From: an uncultured Fibrobacter sp.
Lineage (GTDB): Bacteria > Fibrobacterota > Fibrobacteria > Fibrobacterales > Fibrobacteraceae
Direction of reading: 5' to 3'
DNA: 35,787 nt
Assembly: GCA_900313675.1 (NCBI GenBank)
Contig: OMSO01000032.1
Location: 1 to 35,787 of the forward strand
Position 1 is the first letter of the stretch; each line of letters begins with the position of its first letter. The position numbers and the translations under genes were made by a program. The notes below the pieces were generated by a model. It ran no database searches. It was not told where the DNA came from and saw only the letters and a list, made by a program, of their open reading frames with translations. Shown here piece by piece: positions 30,399 to 35,787 of this stretch.

Positions 30399-32354
30399 AT
30401 GACACATTTACCACTTTGGTTTATTCCTCTTTTCCCCCTGATCGGTACCATCCTTCTGGGAACCATCGCCGTGGTTTCTTCGGGCGCAAAGAAGGGCCCC
30501 TCCGAAGGTCTCGTCGGGACTCTCGCGGTGTTGTTCCCGGCGCTCTCCTTTGCCGTGGTGGCAATCCTTGCCTGCAGCATGCCCGAGGCCGGGTTCAGGG
30601 AAACCCTCTGCAACTGGATTGATATTCCCCTGTTCCGGGCGGATATCGGTTTCCTGTTCGACGGACTTTCCCGCATCATGCTCCTGTTCGTGACAGGCAT
30701 CGGCTCCCTCATCGCCATGTACTCCATCGGTTACATGCACGGCGACCGTGGCTTTGCCAGGTTCTTCGCCTACATCAACCTGTTCCTGTTCAGCATGGTG
30801 GTGCTGGTGCTTGCCGACAGCCTGCTTCTCACCTTCCTCGGTTGGGAAGGCGTGGGCCTCTGCTCTTACCTGCTTATCGGCTTCTGGAATCAGGATATCA
30901 AGAACTGCAAGGCGGCCAACAAGGCCTTTATCGTGAACCGCGTGGGCGATATCGGGTTCTTGTTGGGCATGCTTACCCTTGTGACTATCGGTGGCTCCAG
31001 CCTGTTGAACTACGACGGCCTTGCCGCTTTCATCAACATGGTGATTGGCGCCGGCGAAGTTGTGGAACTGGTTCTGCCCCTTTCTCTTGCAGGACTCCTC
31101 TTCTTTATCGGTTGCACTGGCAAGTCGGCCCAGATTCCCCTGTTGACATGGCTTCCCGACGCTATGGCGGGTCCGACCCCCGTGTCCGCCCTTATTCATG
31201 CGGCCACCATGGTGACCAGCGGCGTTTACCTGCTGGCCCGTCTCTCGATGATGTTCTGCCTGCTGGAGCATGTGCTCTTGATTATCGTTTTCGTGGGCAT
31301 GTTCACGGCCCTCTGGGCGGCTATCGCTGGCCTTCTGCAAAACGACATCAAGAAGGTTCTGGCCTACTCGACAATTTCCCAGTTGGGCTACATGTTCATG
31401 GCGGCAGGCGTCTGTGCCTTTGACGCTTCTATTTTCCATGTGTTTACCCATGCCTTCTTCAAGGCGGCCCTGTTCCTTGGGGCCGGTGCGGTTATCCATT
31501 CCCTCGCTGGGGAGCAGGATATGCGCCGTATGGGCGGGCTTATCAACAAAACTCCCGTGACGGCCTGCGTCATGATTTTTGCCTTCCTCGCCATTGTGGG
31601 GTTCCCCGGCTTTGCGGGATTCTGGTCCAAGGACTTGATCCTGGAACGCATTTTCGTGAGTGGCCCCATTCTTGGCCCCATCGTTTATGTGGTGGGTCTT
31701 GCCACGGCGGTGATTACCGCGGTCTATATGGGCCGCCTGATTATCATGACCTTCTTTGGCAAATATCGCGGTGATAAGGAAACCGAGGAACATATCCACG
31801 AGGCTCCGGCGGTGATGCTGTTCCCTATGGTGATTCTCGCCTTCGGTGCAATCTTCTCCGGTTACCTGTGGGCTGATTCCATTGGCCTTACCTTCTTCCG
31901 CGACAGCATGGCTTCTGTGGTGGGGCAGGCCCAGGCCATTTACCTGGCGGCAAATCCTGCCGCTCACGTGAACCCGGTTATCTTTGCCGCTCTTGGCACG
32001 CTGGCTGCCCTCGGCGGTATGTACATCGCCTGGAAGGTGTTTAGCCGCGCCCGTATCATCGGTGTCAAGGGAGCCTCTACGGTTCCCGAAGGCAGCGCCG
32101 CTTCTTGGACGTTCCTTTGGGACTACATCCACTGCGCCTTCATTGCGGTTGTGAACATTCTGGCCTGGTTCTGCGACGTGGTGGTGGAAAAGGTACTGCA
32201 GGCAATCCAGTGGACCATCGCCGCCATCGTCGAAATCCTCGGCGACGGGGCGTCTATCCTCCAGGTCCGCAAGGTTCGTCTCCAGCTCTCGTTTAGCGTT
32301 GCAGGGGTTGCACTCCTTGTAATGCTGGTCATTTTCTCGGGAGGACTCGTCTAA
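30399..32354 (+). CDS. nuoL: NADH-quinone oxidoreductase subunit L
   Basis: 651 residues, antiporter-like proton-pumping subunit at the distal end of the membrane arm. Landmarks are FLGWEGVGLCSYLLIGFW (~145-162), PLLTWLPDAMAGPTPVSALI (~246-265) with HAATMVTSGVYLL next, the KKVLAYSTISQLGYM stretch and THAFFKAALFLGAGAVIH. Length leaves room for the long lateral helix and final transmembrane helix. One-base overlap with nuoM. Confidence 0.95.
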   Translation: MTHLPLWFIPLFPLIGTILLGTIAVVSSGAKKGPSEGLVGTLAVLFPALSFAVVAILACSMPEAGFRETLCNWIDIPLFRADIGFLFDGLSRIMLLFVTGIGSLIAMYSIGYMHGDRGFARFFAYINLFLFSMVVLVLADSLLLTFLGWEGVGLCSYLLIGFWNQDIKNCKAANKAFIVNRVGDIGFLLGMLTLVTIGGSSLLNYDGLAAFINMVIGAGEVVELVLPLSLAGLLFFIGCTGKSAQIPLLTWLPDAMAGPTPVSALIHAATMVTSGVYLLARLSMMFCLLEHVLLIIVFVGMFTALWAAIAGLLQNDIKKVLAYSTISQLGYMFMAAGVCAFDASIFHVFTHAFFKAALFLGAGAVIHSLAGEQDMRRMGGLINKTPVTACVMIFAFLAIVGFPGFAGFWSKDLILERIFVSGPILGPIVYVVGLATAVITAVYMGRLIIMTFFGKYRGDKETEEHIHEAPAVMLFPMVILAFGAIFSGYLWADSIGLTFFRDSMASVVGQAQAIYLAANPAAHVNPVIFAALGTLAALGGMYIAWKVFSRARIIGVKGASTVPEGSAASWTFLWDYIHCAFIAVVNILAWFCDVVVEKVLQAIQWTIAAIVEILGDGASILQVRKVRLQLSFSVAGVALLVMLVIFSGGLV

Positions 32355-34102
32355 TGTTGTTAAATCTTCTCGTTATCGCGCCCTTTGTTGCCGCCATCCT
32401 GATGGTGCTCAACTCCAAGGAAGACTCCAGCGCGTCTTCCCGCATGGCAATCCTCATGGGTGTGGCCTTTGCGGCCATGTCCGTGGCCTTGATTGTCACG
32501 GGTAACCAGGCGACCACCCCTGTGGAATGGTTCCACATTCCGGGAACCCGCGGTCCGGTTTACTACTACCTCTACGCCCACGGCTTGGGCGCCTGGATGG
32601 TGTTCCTTTCTTGCGGTCTTTCCCTGGTGGCACTGATTTCTGCCCGTAGCATTACGGGCAAGAGCTACCGCAATTTCGCCATCGGCATCTTCGCCTTGAT
32701 GGGCGCCATGAACGGAACCTTCCTCGCGGCAGACGCCGTGCTGTTCTTCTTCTTCTTCGAAGCCATGGTGATTCCTGCGGCAATCCTGATTGCGGCTTTC
32801 GGTGGCGAAAAGAGGACTACGGCGGCTATGACATTTGCCATCTACACTCTGGTGGGCTCTGCTCCCATGATGGTGGCCCTCTGGTACTTGCTGACCATAG
32901 CCGACAATTCCCTGTTGCTCTCTATGGCGGTGGCTATCCAGAGTTTGCCTGTAGAAACTCAGACTCTGGTGATGCTCAGCTTCTTGCTTGCCTTCTTGGT
33001 GAAGACTCCTATCTTCCCCTTCCACGGTTGGCAGGCCATTACCTATGCCGAAGCTCCTGCACCTCTGTCTGCAATCCTTACGGGTGCCATGAGCAAGGCC
33101 GGCGTGTTCGGCTTTATCGCCTGGGTCTTGCCCATATTCCCCATGAACTTGAATTACATTTCTGGCCTTATGTGGCTTGGCCTCGGTACGGCGATTTATG
33201 GAGCCCTCATGGCGCTCCGGGCTACCGACGGCAAGAGGCTCTTGGCCTATAGTTCCATGAGCCACCTGGGCTTTGCGGTGGCAGGTGTCTTCAGCCTTTC
33301 CGAAGCCATGCTCCCCGCGGTGTTGGTGCTTCTGGTGGCCCACGGCATTTCTGCCGGTGTCCAGTATTTCTTGATGGGCGTTGCCGAACGCATGACCGGC
33401 ACCCGCAACATCAACGAAATGGGCGGTCTTTCTTCAAAGAATCCCGTGTTCAGTTTCCTCTTCGGTGCGGCTGGCGTCATGGCTCTCGCCGTTCCCGGTA
33501 CTGCCGGATTTGTTGGCGAATTTACAGTGCTCCTTTCCCTGTGGGATTTGGGACCCCTGCCGGCATTGGTGGGCGGTTTCTGCCTGATTCTTTCGGCCAC
33601 TTACGTGCTCCGTTTTGTCCAGAAGGTTATCTTCGGCAAGCCCGCCCGTGAGTACCAGGAAGGTACAAGGACCACGGCCCTGGAAGGGGTTGCCTTCGGT
33701 TCCATGCTGGCGCTGCTTCTGGCCTTCGGTCTGCACCCCGCATTCGTGACCAATTCCTTGCACCTGTTCGACGAGGGAATTACCGAAGAATTGACGACGG
33801 AAGTTGTAGAGGAGGTCGCAGAACCTGCGGAACAGCCCATGACTGCCGAAGAATTGCGGGAGCTGGATTCCACTCTCGCCGCTTCCGGATTTACGGAAGA
33901 AGAACGCAAGGCCTTGATTGCCCAGATTCAGTCAGAAACTCTGGCCGTGGATTCCGCCGTGGCCGCTTCTGAAGCGGCGGAGGATTCCGTCGAGGCTCAG
34001 GGAGCGGCCGAGGAACAAGCGGCTGGTACGGATTCTTCTGCGGCAGGGGCTGAATCGCCTGCGGTAGAAACTGAAAAGACGGAGGCATCCGAAAATGAGT
34101 AA
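32354..34102 (+). CDS. nuoM: NADH-quinone oxidoreductase subunit M with an acidic C-terminal tail
   Basis: 582 residues. Antiporter-like proton-pumping subunit. The core (~1-473) has FFFFEAMVIPAAILI with the conserved Glu, the KTPIFPFHGWQAITYAEAP channel motif and KRLLAYSSMSHLGFA. After the final helix comes a ~105-residue soluble tail rich in Glu and Ala, including a helical stretch TAEELRELDSTLAASGFTEE, unlike E. coli NuoM, which ends shortly after its last helix. nuoN overlaps the end by 8 bp. Confidence 0.94.
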   Translation: MLLNLLVIAPFVAAILMVLNSKEDSSASSRMAILMGVAFAAMSVALIVTGNQATTPVEWFHIPGTRGPVYYYLYAHGLGAWMVFLSCGLSLVALISARSITGKSYRNFAIGIFALMGAMNGTFLAADAVLFFFFFEAMVIPAAILIAAFGGEKRTTAAMTFAIYTLVGSAPMMVALWYLLTIADNSLLLSMAVAIQSLPVETQTLVMLSFLLAFLVKTPIFPFHGWQAITYAEAPAPLSAILTGAMSKAGVFGFIAWVLPIFPMNLNYISGLMWLGLGTAIYGALMALRATDGKRLLAYSSMSHLGFAVAGVFSLSEAMLPAVLVLLVAHGISAGVQYFLMGVAERMTGTRNINEMGGLSSKNPVFSFLFGAAGVMALAVPGTAGFVGEFTVLLSLWDLGPLPALVGGFCLILSATYVLRFVQKVIFGKPAREYQEGTRTTALEGVAFGSMLALLLAFGLHPAFVTNSLHLFDEGITEELTTEVVEEVAEPAEQPMTAEELRELDSTLAASGFTEEERKALIAQIQSETLAVDSAVAASEAAEDSVEAQGAAEEQAAGTDSSAAGAESPAVETEKTEASENE

Positions 34103-35564
34103 TTACATCAATCTTATGCCGGTGATCCTTGTGATTCTCGGGGCCATGGTTTCCATTGCCGCGGAACCCTTTATCAAGGACGAAAACAAGCACAAGGTTC
34201 TGCCTTGGTCGGCTGCATTCTTTGTGGTTCTTGCCATGGCGTCTTGTGTGCTTCTTTCTCCGGATACGCTTTTCAATTTGTTCGCCATGGACCCAATCCG
34301 TCGCTTGTTGACGGGAGCGGTTCTCTTCTGTGCGCTCCTTGGTATTTCTGGCATCCAGTGGACTCTGGGTCACGAAAAACATAAGGGCGGCGAACCCTAC
34401 GGGCTCATGCTTTTGGCTACGGGCGGCGCCCTGCTCATGATCCAGGCCATCGATTACCTGGCCCTGTTCATCGCCATGGAGCTGACCTCTTTCCCGGTGT
34501 ACGCCCTGGTGGGGCTCCGTCGCAGGAACACTAATTCTTCTGAAGGCGTGTTCAAGTATTTTGTGTCGGGAGCCATCTTCAGCGCTATCTTCCTGTATGG
34601 TGTGGCCATGATTTACGGTGCTACGGGTTCTACAAGCTTGTTTGCTAGTGTCATCTTGGGTCGTGAACCTGTTTATGCTATCGGTGTGCTGATGGTGCTT
34701 TTCGGCGTGCTGTTCAAGGCGGGTGCCGCTCCGGTTCACTACTGGGTGGCCGATGTCTATACCGGAGCCGCTGTAGCCGTTACAGGCTTTATGGCTGCCG
34801 TTGTGAAGGTGGCTGCCCTTGCCGCACTTGGCTCCATTTGGCTCTCTGTGCTGGTGACCAAGGCGGCAACAGCTCCTGCTTGGAATTTGGCTGAACCGGT
34901 GACCATTGGTTCCCAATCCGAATCCCTGGGCGTGATGGTGATTATTGTCGCCCTCTTGTCCATGGCCATCGGTGCGTTTGGCGGCCTTGCCCAGAAATCT
35001 ATCCGCCGCATCTTGGCGTTCTCTGCCGTGATGAATGCGGGCTTTATTCTGCTAGGCGTGTTGCTGCCCGATTATATCGGTTCTGGCAAGGTTCAGCTTG
35101 GCCCCATGTTCTATTTCTTGATTACCTACGCCGTGGCCTCTGCCGGTGCCCTTACCGGGGTCGCCTACTTGGCGGGTAAAGACGACAAGAACGAAACCCT
35201 GGACGACTTGCAGGGTGCTGGCCGTAGGCGTCCCTTCGTGTCGCTGGCGGTGGCCGTGTGCCTTGCTTCCTTGGCTGGGCTCCCTCCTGTTGCAGGGTTC
35301 CTTGCTAAGTTCGTGCTCTTTACAGGGGCCTTCTCTGCGGGAATGTCCTGGATTGCGGCGGCGGGCTTTGGTCTTTCTCTGGTGGCTGCGGCCTACTACC
35401 TGCGCATTGCCTATGTGCTGTTTGCCCCGGCCAAGAAAACTTGCGAATGTAAGTGCCAGTGCGCCGACAATGCGGTCTTTGGCTATATGCTGAAGTTTAC
35501 CGTAGCTGCAGCGGCCGTAGCTTTGCTGGTGGTGGGAGTGTTCCCGAGCCTCGCATTGCTGTAA
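34095..35564 (+). CDS. nuoN: NADH-quinone oxidoreductase subunit N with a CxCxCxC loop
   Basis: 489 residues, third antiporter-like proton-pumping subunit; starts 8 bp inside nuoM. Landmarks are AIDYLALFIAMELTSFPVYA with the conserved Glu, the SEGVFKYFVSGAIFSAIFLYG helix (quoted in part: FKYFVSGAIFSAIFLYG), FKAGAAPVHYWVADVYTGA and RRILAFSAVMNAGFILLG. Near the C-terminus, between the last two helices, sits TCECKCQC with Cys450, 452, 454 and 456. This motif is not part of normal NuoN. Last gene of the operon; a terminator hairpin follows ~100 bp downstream. Confidence 0.94.
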   Translation: MSNYINLMPVILVILGAMVSIAAEPFIKDENKHKVLPWSAAFFVVLAMASCVLLSPDTLFNLFAMDPIRRLLTGAVLFCALLGISGIQWTLGHEKHKGGEPYGLMLLATGGALLMIQAIDYLALFIAMELTSFPVYALVGLRRRNTNSSEGVFKYFVSGAIFSAIFLYGVAMIYGATGSTSLFASVILGREPVYAIGVLMVLFGVLFKAGAAPVHYWVADVYTGAAVAVTGFMAAVVKVAALAALGSIWLSVLVTKAATAPAWNLAEPVTIGSQSESLGVMVIIVALLSMAIGAFGGLAQKSIRRILAFSAVMNAGFILLGVLLPDYIGSGKVQLGPMFYFLITYAVASAGALTGVAYLAGKDDKNETLDDLQGAGRRRPFVSLAVAVCLASLAGLPPVAGFLAKFVLFTGAFSAGMSWIAAAGFGLSLVAAAYYLRIAYVLFAPAKKTCECKCQCADNAVFGYMLKFTVAAAAVALLVVGVFPSLALL

Positions 35565-35662
35565 GCTTTAGTTCCGCACCGTTAGGTGCCCACGAAAATA
35601 AACCGCAAAGCCAAAGACTTGCGATTAGAGTTTAGCGGTTTATTGAGTGCCGGGAGGGTTTT

Positions 35663-35690
35663 AGGGAGGGTTGTACCCTCCCTATTTGTT
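35663..35690 (+). terminator. Probable terminator of the nuo operon
   Basis: AGGGAGGGT-TGT-ACCCTCCCT, a perfect 9-bp stem with a 3-nt loop at 35663-35683, followed by the T-rich ATTTGTTGT. Confidence 0.65.
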
Positions 35691-35702
35691 GTATAAACCG
35701 AA

Positions 35703-35725
35703 AACCACCAGCTGGGCTGGTGGTT
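35703..35725. repeat. Strong hairpin near the right edge
   Basis: AACCACCAGC-TGG-GCTGGTGGTT, a perfect 10-bp stem with no T-run. Hairpins of this look are found at the ends of IS200/IS605 elements, but no transposase gene is inside the window, so this remains a guess. Confidence 0.5.
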
Positions 35726-35787
35726 CTAAAGAAGCCTTCTGGCGGTGATGAAAAAAGTCCTCTAGTTAAATTTGTGGTGCGGTCTGG

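Larger units (their letters stand above)
35565..35787. other. Intergenic region after the nuo operon, to the right edge
   Basis: 223 bp without a recognisable gene. It holds a small hairpin GCACC-GTTA-GGTGC (35576-35589), a long-range inverted repeat AATAAACCGC/GCGGTTTATT (35597-35606 and 35635-35644), the terminator hairpin at 35663 and a strong hairpin at 35703. Confidence 0.6.

Noticed and set aside
35565..35787. A tRNA gene in the final intergenic region or elsewhere between genes
   Set aside because: I looked for the T-arm GGTTCRA box and a matching acceptor stem in each gap and found none.

Overview
The window reads as chromosome of a Fibrobacter-type bacterium (phylum Fibrobacterota, anaerobic gut fibre degraders). 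Three things point there: two secreted GH11 xylanases with CBM6 modules and poly-Ser linkers, a lipoprotein ending in the Fibrobacter succinogenes major paralogous domain (TIGR02145 type), and many short intergenic hairpin repeats. Assignment rests on family recognition by eye; no search was run.

Layout. 1-187: end of a membrane protein, possibly a MATE transporter. 188-1934: an AT-rich island with a two-gene AbiEi/AbiEii toxin-antitoxin module, flanked by a 48-bp direct repeat that is exactly the last 15 codons plus stop of the neighbouring SpoU-type RNA methyltransferase gene. 1935-6206: the methyltransferase (minus strand), then surE and gyrA. 6241-9872: two tandem GH11-CBM6 xylanases, each behind a near-identical ~205-bp leader. 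9873-11893: minus-strand acidic, Cys-rich hypothetical protein and dapA, behind a bidirectional terminator. 12089-13468: lipoprotein with nested tandem repeats. 13717-20980: translation/RNA block rimP-nusA-infB-rbfA-truB-ribF. 21155-35564: nuoB to nuoN, a tightly packed respiratory complex I operon without nuoA. 35565-35787: terminator and other hairpins.

How the genes work together. The rimP-ribF block serves ribosome maturation, transcription elongation, translation initiation, tRNA modification and flavin synthesis; ribF supplies the FMN that NuoF needs. The nuo operon makes the NADH:quinone oxidoreductase, which in fumarate-respiring, succinate-producing anaerobes is expected to feed electrons to menaquinone. 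The xylanases feed the sugar side of that metabolism.

Most notable: the methyltransferase 3'-end duplication around the AbiE cassette; a perfect 37-bp tandem duplication that throws the start of nuoG out of frame; a dispersed repeat plus a 7-bp microsatellite inserted in frame inside truB; a fibronectin-III-like domain fused to NuoE; a CxCxCxC motif in NuoN; and an intergenic repeat family whose hairpin stems differ in sequence from copy to copy yet stay paired.
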